From Corythucha ciliata (Eukaryota > Arthropoda > Insecta > Hemiptera > Tingidae), in NCBI GenBank assembly GCA_038030265.1, contig CM075940.1, forward strand, positions 2,170,001-2,234,000: 64,000 nucleotides of DNA. The letters are read 5' to 3'. The translations under genes and the position numbers were made by a program. Every line of letters starts with the position of its first letter. The stretch's first letter is position 1. Below the pieces are notes generated by a model. It made no database searches and was not told where the DNA came from. It saw nothing but the letters and a program-made list of their open reading frames with translations. Below, piece after piece: positions 50,053-61,459 of this stretch.

Positions 50053-51199
50053 ACTATATAGCAAGAAATAAAACAGAGTCCAGTTCCCCTTAAAAGCAAA
50101 CACTTCTCTACACTCCCTTGTGGGGTACATGTTCCCCACAAGCGTGTCATATAACGGTCCCGTGTAAAAAATGGCGGAGGGTATAGCGAAACGAAATAAG
50201 GCATAATATGTTTCATGAAATTCTGCACTTCAACGTGAGCTTAGTTTAGTATTCCCCACAAAGGTACAAGAAAGTTAGTTCCCTACAAAGGTATATAAAC
50301 GTGTGTGAGTGAATCGAATAGGCATGAGTACGTATGTGTTAGTAAACAAGAACAACCCGCGGGGCAAGAAGTATGTGTACCATGCGTCCATGCTAAAGCC
50401 CTTTCATACCAGGGATACAAAGGAATAAAAAATGGGCTAGCCCAGAGGGGTAGCTTTTCAAACTGACCAAAGACGAGGAAAAGCGATCCTTCTGAAACGA
50501 AGCCTTATCCACTTCGTTGCCTGGGTCAGGATAAGACGACCACGACTTCCCCAATACCGTCGTTTATTTTATTTTATTTTTCTCCGCCCGCCGACGCTCA
50601 AAGAGCCCATCGACTAACACTGACTGACTTAGACACTCCACAATTTTTTTTTTACTTCACTGCTTGGCTTAACTGCCAGGCATTTTTCTTTCCTTTGGGG
50701 GGGTTGGGGGGGGGATTGGGGGTACTCACAACCCTGAGCTCCTTTTCATTAAGCGGCCTGGGGTTGGAGAGGCCCAGAATTAAAACGCACCCCCAGCTGA
50801 ACGACGGGAGCAAGGTTTCAATCGTTCCCGGACGCCTAGCGTCACGTGTTCGTCACGGAGTGCAAGAACGTCCGGTGATCCCTTTTACAACCTGCTGTTT
50901 AGCTTCGTTTTTTTATAGCTACCCCGGGAGAACTGTTTTTAGAGGGACCTTGTTCTGACAAGCCCCCACTCCCGCGGTAAGCGCCCTGCCATACCGCTTT
51001 TATAACGGTATGATGGGAAGACCCGGCTTAACCGCCCGGTTATTTTGGATAGACCGATGCTCGCTTTGTTTCATTTCTTTTTATTTCGTTTCGGGGTTTT
51101 CGGGCCATTTTGGTTCACAACCAACTTGACTTAGTCGTCCGGTTGGCATGCATGGAAGTAGGGACCCGTGGCGTGTATGAGGGTGCAGGATACCGAGAC
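50053..51199. other. No supported gene; GC-variable filler
   Basis: Contains a G-run (50695-50720) and pieces reminiscent of 44000-44300 in style. No motif-bearing ORF. Confidence 0.35.
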
Positions 51200-51212
51200 A
51201 CCGGCCCGCGCC

Positions 51213-51480
51213 CGGCCATTTTGTACCCGCCCCCATCCCCGAATCGTCCATTTTGTACCCGCCCCCATCCCCGAATCGTCCATTTTGTACCCGCCCCCAT
51301 CCCCTCCGGACCTGGAATCGGCCGCCCCCATCCCCTCCGGCCCCCGGCCATTTTGTACCCGCCCCCGGGTCATTTTGTTCCCGCCCCCACCCCAATTGAT
51401 GTTCCCCTCCGGGTCTGTTGCCCGGGCCATTTTGTACCCATCCCCGAATCGGCCCGCCCCCGAATCGGCCAGGAGTCATT
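51213..51480. repeat. GC-rich minisatellite
   Basis: The phrase CATTTTGTACCCGCCCCCAT followed by CCCCGAATCGTC repeats in tandem (51218, 51250, 51282), then in shuffled shorter forms to 51480. The minus strand is rich in GGGG/GGGCGGG blocks able to form G-quadruplexes. ORFs crossing it come from the repeat. Confidence 0.85.
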
Positions 51481-51602
51481 TAACCCTGCACTGACTGCTA
51501 ATCATAATATTAACGTTCCTTCGCTGTTTCTAATTTACGAAGGAGATGAGAATGGCACATTTAAAATCAAATTTGTCAATGTTCCCACTCTACACGAATA
51601 AA

Positions 51603-51935
51603 TTATTGTCTTGTCAACAAGATACGCTCGGCAGATGCGTATTGACCTCTGTAGACGTAGGGCTCGTTGAAGGCAGGTCCGAGAGGATGCTCACCCTCGA
51701 CCATCACGCAAAAGGAAGACATGGTATGCTTCTGGTACCGGGAAGTGAACGACGCTGAAGATGGTGGCTCGTATGATGAAATCGGCTCCAGGATGCACTC
51801 CGTGTCGACGTATATGACGAACGGTACACGGACGCTCTTGTGCACGTTCGTGAACGTCAACGTGCGACCGCTCATTCAACAAGCCAATGAATGTTTCAAC
51901 CAATCGGTGTCTTCGAAGAAAATTTATCAGTTGAC
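51603..51935 (-). pseudogene. Second Polinton DNA polymerase fragment
   Basis: About 91 residues with VRVPFVIYVDTECILEPI, the exonuclease I block (Asp-x-Glu) of Polinton-type family B polymerases, and YQKHTMSSFCVMV after it, as in the complete polymerase at 30880-31230. It is cut by the assembly gap upstream, and its frame ends at 51603. It differs clearly from the Polinton at 19.5-33.9 kb, so it comes from another family. Confidence 0.6.
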
Positions 51936-52435
51936 NNNNNNNNNNNNNNNNNNNNNNNNNNNNNNNNNNNNNNNNNNNNNNNNNNNNNNNNNNNNNNNNN
52001 NNNNNNNNNNNNNNNNNNNNNNNNNNNNNNNNNNNNNNNNNNNNNNNNNNNNNNNNNNNNNNNNNNNNNNNNNNNNNNNNNNNNNNNNNNNNNNNNNNNN
52101 NNNNNNNNNNNNNNNNNNNNNNNNNNNNNNNNNNNNNNNNNNNNNNNNNNNNNNNNNNNNNNNNNNNNNNNNNNNNNNNNNNNNNNNNNNNNNNNNNNNN
52201 NNNNNNNNNNNNNNNNNNNNNNNNNNNNNNNNNNNNNNNNNNNNNNNNNNNNNNNNNNNNNNNNNNNNNNNNNNNNNNNNNNNNNNNNNNNNNNNNNNNN
52301 NNNNNNNNNNNNNNNNNNNNNNNNNNNNNNNNNNNNNNNNNNNNNNNNNNNNNNNNNNNNNNNNNNNNNNNNNNNNNNNNNNNNNNNNNNNNNNNNNNNN
52401 NNNNNNNNNNNNNNNNNNNNNNNNNNNNNNNNNNN
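51936..52435. other. Assembly gap, 500 N
   Basis: Exactly 500 unknown bases, a conventional gap size. The tandem repeat on its right side is the probable cause. Confidence 0.99.
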
Positions 52436-53022
52436 CATCAATGAATGCATCAAAAAACAAGGTTTGTGTGGAGGACCACACGATACTTCCATGTTCCCGT
52501 TTTTCGAGTACATCAATGAATGCATCAAAAAACAAGGTTTGTGTGGAGGACCACACGATACTTCCATGTTCCCGTTTTTCGAGTACATCAATGAATGCAT
52601 CAAAAAACAAGGTTTGTGTGGAGGACCACACGATACTTCCATGTTCCCGTTTTTCGAGTACATCAATGAATGCATCAAAAAACAAGGTTTGTGTGGAGGA
52701 CCACACGATACTTCCATGTTCCCGTTTTTCGAGTACATCAATGAATGCATCAAAAAACAAGGTTTGTGTGGAGGACCACACGATACTTCCATGTTCCCGT
52801 TTTTCGAGTACATCAATGAATGCATCAAAAAACAAGGTTTGTGTGGAGGACCACACGATACTTCCATGTTCCCGTTTTTCGAGTACATCAATGAATGCAT
52901 CAAAAAACAAGGTTTGTGTGGAGGACCACACGATACTTCCATGTTCCCGTTTTTCGAGTACATCAATGAATGCATCAAAAAACAAGGTTTGTGTGGAGGA
53001 CCACACGATACTTCCATGTTCC
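52436..53022 (+). repeat. Perfect 75-bp tandem array
   Basis: About 7.8 copies of a 75-bp unit (starting CATCAATGAATGCATCAAAA) with no differences that I can see. Each contains the hairpin GTGTGG-AGGA-CCACAC. 75 is divisible by three, so several frames stay open; no protein should be inferred. Confidence 0.97.
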
Positions 53023-53483
53023 CCTAGGAGTGGAAGTATGGTGTTCAAGAAATCATCGAGTGGATGGATGGAATACATTACAATTGGATTTATGATCTGG
53101 GCTGGCAAAGTAGTAAAAACTCTCCCTTTGCTGGCCCAGGAAATTCTTATTTTCTGAAATATGTGGCTTTTGTACGATGCTTCCACAATATAAGCTATCT
53201 ATAATTCAATTTATAACTAACATTGATCCTATAGGTGCGTTTATGCGAAACAGTATGTTAGTAGGCCCCGGAAAGTGTCGCAGAGATTGCGCTTTGTGTC
53301 ATTGACACCAGCGGATGTTAATATTATACTACAACAAGAATGAGTATCAATAATGCCTGGAATAAATGTTGTCGTGAAATGCGAAATAAAACTCGCGCGC
53401 CCATGTTCCCTTTAACCACCATGAAATCGGAGGTGTTTACAGCACTGGAAAAAAAAATTGATACAGCCATGGAAGTTATCTTG

Positions 53484-53486
<3 letters not shown>

Positions 53487-53528
<42 letters not shown>

Positions 53529-53572
53529 TTATTATTATTACTATTATTAGTATTATTATTAGTAGTATTTTT
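53487..53572 (+). repeat. (TTA)n microsatellite
   Basis: About 25 TTA units with a few changes. Confidence 0.95.
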
Positions 53573-53587
53573 TTGTTTTATGCTTAC

Positions 53588-53642
53588 ATTGATGTACGCG
53601 AAAAACGGGAACATGGAAGTATCGTGTGGTCCTCCACACAAT
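53588..53642 (-). repeat. Inverted copy of the 75-bp unit
   Basis: 55 bp matches the reverse complement of the array unit with one difference (CGCGTAC for CGAGTAC). With the array it forms an inverted pair around 53023-53587, possibly the ends of an element. Confidence 0.9.
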
Positions 53643-53756
53643 TTGGTATTGGGCCAAAGCGTAATACTATCAGTAATGAATCAATTTGATGGTATCACCG
53701 CAACAGATTTGTCCTCGAGTTCAACGACGTGCCGCACTATAATAAAGAATAAATAA

Positions 53757-55479
53757 GTAAAACAATTGAAATGGGAATTGAAAAAAATTGAGCGCTGAGC
53801 CATCCGCGTGGTGACTGGAGCTAGGACGAGGAGACTCTAGTTTCGAATTTCCCAAAAATGTACTATCTCTAACAAATTTCTGTTAGTGGCTCGAAATGTC
53901 ACTGGAATTTTGGTAAGTACTTGGATATACCTAAGCAGTAATCAGCAGCCATTCGTTTCACACATCATATTTAGGGCCGCTTTATCAATCACGGATGATG
54001 AAATTTAAAGAACTGATATGGGATAGTCATCTGCCTACTACTCTAGAATATTTGATGACAAAACATTAGACTTTTTTAGTCAACACTTTAACCAGCGATT
54101 GATAAAGCGGACCTTGATGTAAATTATGTATGTATTGGTGATCAACACGTATAACGTTAGACACATTCTCGAAAAACCTTGTATTCCTAACCAATATGGT
54201 ACAGTATACAGTTATAATAATCAACACAGGAGATAGTTCCAGCTATTAAGTTCGACAAGTGTAATGTTTAACATGATGGGTCAAGTTGAATGTATAAAAA
54301 AAATAAAAAATAAATAAATTAATTTACTACACTAGAAATTACGGCAGATAGTACATACATAGTTATACATACGTACATACATATTTATAAATTGTTGAGT
54401 AACGGCATCATGATCAATCTTCGTCTGTAGCGTACACCACGTTTTTCTTAAAATTTGTTGAGATTGGCGAAAACTGAAGAGGTCCGTGGTCACGGACATC
54501 AAGTATTCCAATCACGGAACTTTTACTGGGGTAAGAAAAGAAATTATTAGTGCACACAAACACTCGGCCAATAATGCCCATACACGTCTCATTCTCATTG
54601 TCAGTAGCAAAAGTTTTTAATTTTAATGATTTCACCCTGGCAAGAACGACAGAACGAATCAGCTTCTTTACAAGGTAGCATCATTTTTTGCAATGACTCA
54701 ATGACTCATTTTACAATGAATGATTTCGGCAACCATAATTAAGAGGGCCATTGGAATGCTCCGACGCAAAAACAGGGCACCTGATCTGTTTCCACTGATT
54801 CCTATTTTACGTGAAAATGAGGGGAAAAAAATATTTTCTCTCATTTCAAGCAGCCTTTTGCATACTTGCTCCATTGGCTTGCGTCCAGGTTTTTTTCAAA
54901 ACCCCCTAAACAATTTTTGAATTGAAAAACACTGAATCGACTTACTGGTCCAAACAGTTTGATTTCATCGCAAAAATGTAGGAGTCCGTGGAAATTGTGC
55001 GCGAGATAGTGCTTACCATGGTCATTTCAAACAGTTTGGACGAAGTAGCTCAAAAGTTCCTTGGCGTAGTCAATAAGTGAATTGGATGAATCTTGTTCAC
55101 TATTCTCATACTGACGTGCAATAAAAGAAACAATTTGTACATTTCATCAGATACTTGGCCTTTTAACACAACTGGTCCAGCGTACAAAAGGAACTGTCGT
55201 AATTCCGTGGCTTTCCAATGCGGATATTCAGATGTAGAAATCGAGGTTTTCTATTGATCTTCACGCTAATGTTAGGTATTAACTGAATAAGATTACTAGA
55301 AACATTGAAATTCTAATGTGCAGGAGCGGCCGTGGCGAAGACAAAGTACATGCGAAAAAGAAAAGTATATTTTAACGAAGGGCAAAAAGGGAACGGCAAT
55401 AAAACTATTCATAGAGGCAACATGTGTTTAATAATTAAAAACTTCAACACTCTATTTCATTGTCGAAGGAAGGTGTTGC
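53757..55479. other. No supported gene
   Basis: AT-rich; includes ATACATACGTACATACATA near 54353-54380. A 73-residue minus-strand ORF (54414-54635) has no motif. Confidence 0.35.
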
Positions 55480-55923
55480 CAGGGAGTTAAGTTGAGTCCA
55501 GAATCGAGGGCTGGGCAAACCCTTAGTGAGTATAACGGCCAGTTGGATCTCCCCATCTGTGTGTTCTACGATCAGTTCACCTTCGCTACCTTTTCTCGTA
55601 CAAAGTGGTGTCTTTCATCGATATGTTTACTCTTGAAGTGAACTTTTTGTGAGTCGGTCAGCACTCAGATTATCGATGTAGAGAACTGGTTTCTCTATCC
55701 GTGACGTAATTTCGTTGAGTAGTGAGACGGACCGGTCGGTTACTCCGAATAGGTACCGTGCTCGAAGATTAGGAAAAGGCAGTTTTTTAGGCGAAACAAC
55801 CCACGTAGCACAAATAAAAGGAAATAAATGTATATTCTTCTCACAAACAAAAGTTATAGTCAACTGATTCACGTACTTCAAATGATACGTTATTGCCAAA
55901 ATGTCAAGGCCAGAGGATGCCAA
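55480..55923 (-). pseudogene. Copia RNase H end fragment
   Basis: On the minus strand the residues VLYIDNLSADRL, then SKHIDERHHFVREK and LTKGLP appear in order across shifting frames. They match the copia RNase H C-terminus (DN.SA..L, KHID...HF.RE, IFTKGLP). At least two indels are present. Confidence 0.65.
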
Positions 55924-56036
55924 AGACGGTGAGACAAAAAACGTCTGCTAATGGCTGTAGCACAATGCTTCCTCGGCATGATTATCCGGATCTATCGATT
56001 TGAACGAAAGTTTAAACGAAGATTTGAACGAAAAAA

Positions 56037-56700
56037 CGAATATTTCATGAAGATAGCTTGTCTATTTTACGAGATAATGTGCGTTGGTGAGAAGTGTACG
56101 TAGCCTCTCCCCCTGGAATCCCTCCCATTGGACCGAATTAATTCAATTTTAAATGGGACCACGTCTAACCTACGTTTATCATGAATATTTCATCAAGCTT
56201 GGTTGTCTCTTCTAGGAGATATGTGCGTTGGTGAGAAGTGTACACTGCCCCAGCTGGAGCCCCTCCTATCGAACCGATTTAACTCAAATTGAAATGGGAC
56301 CATCTTTGGCTCAACCAATGTTTATCATGAATATTTCATGACGCGTGGTTGCCTATTCTAGGAGATATGAGCGTTGGTGGGAAGTCCAACACCCTTCCCC
56401 TTCTGGAGCCTCTCACATTCAACCGATTGAGTTCAAATTTAAATGGGACCATCTATAGTCCAACCTACGTTCATCATGAATATTTCATCAAGCTCGGTTG
56501 CCTATTCTAGGAGATATGAGCGTTGGTGAGAAGTGTACACTGACCCCCTGGAGCCCCTCCTATTGGACCGATTTTACTCAAATTGAAATGGGACCATCTG
56601 TGGCCTAACCGACGTGCATCACGAAAATTTCATCAAAATCGGTTGGCTACTTTAGGAGATATGCGCGTTGGTATAAAGTGTACAGACACACAGGTTTACA
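56037..56700 (+). repeat. Degenerate repeats of about 145 bp
   Basis: Four to five copies share ATGAATATTTCAT, GGAGATATG-GCGTTGGTG and AAATGGGACCA at a spacing of 140-150 bp. The last ends in CAGACGGACAGGCAGAC, the tail of a repeat type that I know is frequent in arthropod genomes. Confidence 0.8.
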
Positions 56701-56936
56701 GACGGACAGGCAGACACGGAACCAAAGTTGTTCAGAAAGCTCCGAAACGCAAAAGGCTAGTGGAATTTTTGAAATCGGAGACCTAAAATTTTTTCACCTC
56801 GAGAAACGATCACATAGCTTCCCATACCTTCGGTATTCGAGGAAGCAGTACGTAATACCGGAACGCTCTCCCAACCCACTCTGTCCTTTTCTTCCGGTTC
56901 CAATTTTCTTCCTCGGTCCGAAGCCCGCCCCGTGAG

Positions 56937-58569
56937 GTGGAAGGGGCTTATGGCTTATGAGTCCCTCATAGTAGTCTAGAAAGCAATACCATGTTCAGGA
57001 GTGGGTTGGGACAGCTTTTTTCAGTGTCAGGTACAACCTGATACTGATACTTCTCAGTACCTGATACTTTTGTATCAGTTATTATCCTTCCAGTTGCATT
57101 GCATTAAATAAACTCTTTTTTTACTTAATTGTTAGCATATGCACAATACAATAAAGCAAGAAAATGAAGCAAGAAAATGACCTCATTTGTTCGGATTGGG
57201 ACATTGATACTCCTTGTCACAGAGACATAGTATCAAGTAGGAACTTGGGACCAAAACTCGTTGATACTTTTACTCGTTGATACTGGTTTCCTATTGGTTA
57301 AAATGTATCAAATTATTAGTAGCTCACTTTATCCATAGAGTGGGACTGCGTCACTTCGTGAGACTCTGGTCGGGTAAGCGAATGCAGTTCGAACCGAACT
57401 AATTACCCGTTCCTGATCGTTTCCATTGGTGTAAAAAAATATAAATATAGTAATAGAAAATGTAATAAAATGTAAGGTCCCCTGGCGTAGTTCTGCACTT
57501 GCTACATTGTCATCGATTTGAAAAAGACGTCTTTCTCCTCAGACAACTCACACTTTGTCAGAAAGGAAGGAGAAGTCTCCAGGTTGCATTAAAATATTTG
57601 AGTTACAAAAAATCTAAATAAGGTGTAAACGCAAATTAAAGAAGAGACTGATTTTGCGTTGTAGTTTTAAACGAAAAGCGAATAATTATTAATTAATAAT
57701 AGATCACCCCTTCCGACTGTATACCCCGTGTTTTCGACAAGCGAGCCCTGATGGAGGTGCGTAGCCCGTATTTAATTTTGGGAGGCGGGATGCGATGAAG
57801 TCCAGGGTAATTTATATTATTTCATGTACAAGCTAATTCTTTGAGTTTTGCCGAAAGTGGAAAGATTCAAGGGCTCCACGAGCACTGAAAATTGGGAAAA
57901 AAGGGTGGTGACGTAAGCAGAAGTAGACCCCTGTAGCGTTTCTTCATCTTATTAGAAGATTGGCAAAAATAAATATAAAAAAAATTTCGCTCCGGCAGTT
58001 GGCGGTCGGAAAGAGTGCATTTCATTCCGTATACGGATACCCTAAGCCGTCCCAGAAGTAACAATTTTGATACCATAATTTGTTTCATTAAGCCGAGCTT
58101 CTTCCTCTATTTTCACCACCATCTCTTCAAAAATGTCGAAAAGTTTCGGTAGTTTTCCAAGGGCTTTGTTATATTAAATTTTTGTGCCGTGTAATAAACG
58201 TGTGAATTTAAGAGATTTTTTTGAAATTTCACCCCCCCCCCCCAATCAAAGTTTTCGATAAATCTCAATGGAACCCAGGGCTTTCGTTACATTAAATTAT
58301 TGAGTCGAATTTTAGAGCGCTAAGATGAACTAGTGAAGTTCAACGCTATTTTTACACTTCCACACCGGAAGGACCACCCCCACCACCTTGACTTTTTCAA
58401 AAAATTAAAATGGGAATCTAAGGCTACTCTAACATGGAGTATACGTACCGAATATGATGCTTCTAGAATCAACTGGTGATTTATAGTGATGATTTTTTGA
58501 CCATTTCAACCACTATTTTCCCGTCCTCCAACTCTACCGATATGGCCCAAATGCACCGGGGTCTTATGA
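56937..58569. other. No supported gene
   Basis: Contains TGATAC/GTATCA-rich sequence (57030-57300), suggesting a degenerate repeat, a C-run (58230-58243) and short ORFs without motifs. Confidence 0.35.
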
Positions 58570-58641
58570 CTTCTGTCCCTTCGAGAAGGAATTGATAATC
58601 TTCGACAACTATTGACAGAAGCTTCCGTAGCCCTGGATCTA

Positions 58642-59274
58642 ATGGAAGAGAAAGTTCCCTCCGGAGTGTGGGAAGGGGAACAATTCCCCCAAGTAAGCAA
58701 CCAGATTAAGATCGTCCTTTGGAAATTTGATAAAATACCCCTCTATGACGTCAACATGAACACCACTAGCCAAACGAACGAGGAAAACGACTCCATCGTT
58801 TTAGGTGGCGTCGCGGTCACCGAGACCATCAATTGTCCGGGACCACGAGTTACTTCCCACGTCAAGCCAACAACAGGAGAAGTCGAGGAAACGCCTTGGT
58901 GTCGAGAGGTGCGTCAATCAGTCCCCACACATGGGAAGCCAAATTCAATCGAGGAGTTGGCTAAATTATTGCCTCCTTTAGAAGACCGGGAGTCAACCAC
59001 ATCTACTGACGAAGACTTTACTGGTGCGTCACACAATCAATCGTCGGGCAGAACAGTTGAGATCATCTATTGCGGGGCGTGCCAGCGCAAGAACCCTGCC
59101 AGAGGAAACAAAATCATGTGTCGCTCCTGTGAAAATGTGTGGTACAGACACGGCGGGAAAACAATCGCCCATTCGTCGCTTTGCCCAGGGTATCACTCCC
59201 TTACCCAAGGAGCCTGTCGAAACTGCTTAATCGAGGTGATCCGCGAACGTCGAAACCAAGAAGCGGCTCGCTGA
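58642..59274 (+). CDS. Unknown Cys-rich ORF, possibly an exon
   Basis: The frame is open from 58570; the first ATG is at 58642 (MEEKVPSGVW). The C-terminal 65 residues hold paired Cys: YCGACQRKNPARGNKIMC, CENVWY and ACRNCL, a zinc-ribbon or PHD-like spacing (C-x2-C, C-x2-C, C-x2-C). The middle is Ser/Thr/Glu-rich. PHD-like ends are frequent in TE ORF1 proteins, but I do not recognise this one. It could also be a spliced exon. Confidence 0.4.
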   Translation: MEEKVPSGVWEGEQFPQVSNQIKIVLWKFDKIPLYDVNMNTTSQTNEENDSIVLGGVAVTETINCPGPRVTSHVKPTTGEVEETPWCREVRQSVPTHGKPNSIEELAKLLPPLEDRESTTSTDEDFTGASHNQSSGRTVEIIYCGACQRKNPARGNKIMCRSCENVWYRHGGKTIAHSSLCPGYHSLTQGACRNCLIEVIRERRNQEAAR

Positions 59275-60229
59275 CAAAAAAATAAATAAATAAATAATGA
59301 AAAAGAAGAAATTTTTTTTTACTAGCGATAAGTCATTACCTATATTTCGAGGTGTCACCTTTGTGAATAATTTGTTACTTTTTGTAACCTGTTCCGGAAA
59401 AATGTAAACTAATTTTCATTAAGAAACATTTTAGTGTATAGCAAAAAAAAAATGTGAAATAACTCGAAGTCACGTATAAGTATGATTGAAAAGATAATAA
59501 GGAAATAAATCTTATATACTTACATAATAATACTAAATAGTGGTTTTAAATTCTTACAGTGTGCGATCCCGTATACTTATCGATTGATAATAATGAAAAA
59601 CTTAACGGTTTCATCTTTTATTTTGTTTTTATTGCATAGTGTTGTGATATTTTTTTTGCGGCTCGCCTTTTAAGAGGGGGGAGAGTTATGTGACGTATAT
59701 TGGTGGGAAAAACGAGAGAGAGAGAGAGAACGGTGAGGGGAAAAGACTCATATGAGACTCGGAGACTGGGGAGTACGGCGCAGGCCCGCCTGGCATGTCG
59801 GGGGTGGGGAGTAGCCCTTAAATAGGGAGGAACCGGCAGCGGCAAGTAAGGTTGGCCCACGCAAGTGTCACGCAAAAAGACTCGATCCGTCGGAATCGGA
59901 GAGTCGCCACGAAGGTTCTGAAAGTGCAAGTACGATTCGTTCGAGAGAGTTAGTTTCAAAGTGAGTCAGTGCCTCAGTTAAATCGGTTCAAAAGTAAAGT
60001 CAGCGCGAAGCGCCTAAAAACGTAACGTTTTCGTTGCGTCAATGCAAAACAAATAATTTGACTTCAAAAAACAATTTACTGTGTCGCCAAAAATTGCTTC
60101 ACACGTTGTCAATGTTGGATGACGGCATCATCTGTTAATTTAACAAAATGTTTTTTTGTTTATGTTTACTGAATACAAAAATATAAATAATACCAAAAAG
60201 TCGCTCTGCTCTTGACAAAGCTTCTAATA
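59275..60229 (+). promoter_or_regulatory. Copia leader / possible 5' LTR region
   Basis: A purine tract AAGAGGGGGGAGAG (about 59671-59684) is followed by TTATGTGACG, an AGAGAGAGAGAG run and CCCTTAAATAGGG (possible TATA box at about 59816-59828). Just before the gag frame is GGTTATGGGCGCC (60230-60242), which resembles the initiator-tRNA primer site of copia elements. This suggests the 5' LTR ends near 60226. The LTR start is not certain. Confidence 0.4.
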
Positions 60230-60244
60230 GGTTATGGGCGCCAT

Positions 60245-61459
60245 CACTTGCTAAAAACAAGTAAAATAGACTCTTTTGAATCAAAAGCGACCGTTGCGAA
60301 GCTCGATAACCACAATTATCAACCATGGAAATTCAAGATAAGAATGCTCATGATACGTGAAGACACATGGCAAGTCATTGAAGGTCAACCTCCAGTAAAC
60401 TCCGATTCTTTATGGAAGAAAAAAGACGAATTGGCTCAGACAACTATTTCCCTTAATATCGAAGATAGTCAAATAATCCACATCTGCAATTGCAAAACAG
60501 CTAAAGAAATGTGGCAGGCCTTACAGAAAATTCATGAACGAGCTAATTTATCGAACAAGATGTACTTGTTAAGAAAATTGTACCAGTCACATTTGACTGA
60601 CCATCAGACGATGACAGAATACCTTCATTCTACTCTGGAACTCGTTGAGAAACTTCGCGGAATAGGGGAAGAAATTAAAGATTTCCACGTAGCCGCACTC
60701 TTGTTAGGAGGGTTACCCGATGAATTTAGTGCTCTGGTAACTGCTCTTGATGCTCGCCCTGACGACGAACTTACTCTGGAATACGTTAGTGGCAAATTAA
60801 TAGACGAATTCAAAAGACGACGAGTGAAAGACAATGACAGGTTTGATGAACCAGAAACCGCTTTGAACTTACGGAGGAACCAAATGACAAAAGAAAGACC
60901 ACGAATGACCGATTCGAAAGAATGCTTCTTCTGCAAGAAACAAGGCCACGTTAAGTCCCAATGCTATCTCTGGAAACGTGGTACGGAAATGCATAATAAT
61001 CCGCGACAAGAAGCAAGAACTGCAGCAAAACAAAATGAATCTTCCGACTCTGAAGAGTTTTGTTTTTCAACCATAAGACGGCATTCGAAAGACTGGTTCG
61101 TTGACTCAGGAGCTACGAGTCATATGACGAATGATAAAAACAACTTAACGAATTACCGAACAATCTCGCCTGATAAAATCACAGTAGCAAACGGCCAATT
61201 CATGAATTACGAGGGAATAGGTGATGCAAAATTAAAAATCAAAATTTCAAAATTCAAATCACTAAAAATATTATTGAAAAATGTTTATTTTGTCCCGGAA
61301 TTGGAGAATAACTTAGTATCAGTGAAAAAGATGACAGACGCCGGCTGTCAAGTTATATTTAATCGTAACTACTGTTTGGTAAAACACGGAACCAAAGTCG
61401 TTGCGAAGGCCCACACTACGGCACTTTGTACAAATTACGTATTCACAATGAAACAATAA
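60245..61459 (+). CDS. Copia gag and protease
   Basis: The frame is open from 60212; no good ATG lies before the conserved KLDNHNYQPWKFKIRMLM start, so the start is uncertain (ATAGAC at about 60264 may be a lost ATG). The UBN2-like gag region ends in a zinc knuckle CFFCKKQGHVKSQC (C-x2-C-x4-H-x4-C). The protease site WFVDSGATSHM follows. The frame stops at 61459, and pol continues in the -1 frame from about 61430, probably after loss of one T in GCACTTTGTAC. Confidence 0.88.
   Translation, partial: HLLKTSKIDSFESKATVAKLDNHNYQPWKFKIRMLMIREDTWQVIEGQPPVNSDSLWKKKDELAQTTISLNIEDSQIIHICNCKTAKEMWQALQKIHERANLSNKMYLLRKLYQSHLTDHQTMTEYLHSTLELVEKLRGIGEEIKDFHVAALLLGGLPDEFSALVTALDARPDDELTLEYVSGKLIDEFKRRRVKDNDRFDEPETALNLRRNQMTKERPRMTDSKECFFCKKQGHVKSQCYLWKRGTEMHNNPRQEARTAAKQNESSDSEEFCFSTIRRHSKDWFVDSGATSHMTNDKNNLTNYRTISPDKITVANGQFMNYEGIGDAKLKIKISKFKSLKILLKNVYFVPELENNLVSVKKMTDAGCQVIFNRNYCLVKHGTKVVAKAHTTALCTNYVFTMKQ

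Noticed and set aside
49706..50228. Minus-strand ORFs of 71-111 residues
   Set aside because: They overlap a SINE-like repeat and have no protein motif.
51110..51601. 163-residue Pro-rich ORF
   Set aside because: It is produced by the GC-rich minisatellite; only the last 30 codons might be related to a Polinton small protein.
51667..53186. Four long overlapping ORFs on both strands across the gap and the 75-bp array
   Set aside because: They exist only because the unknown bases carry no stops and the unit length is a multiple of three; no domain is present.
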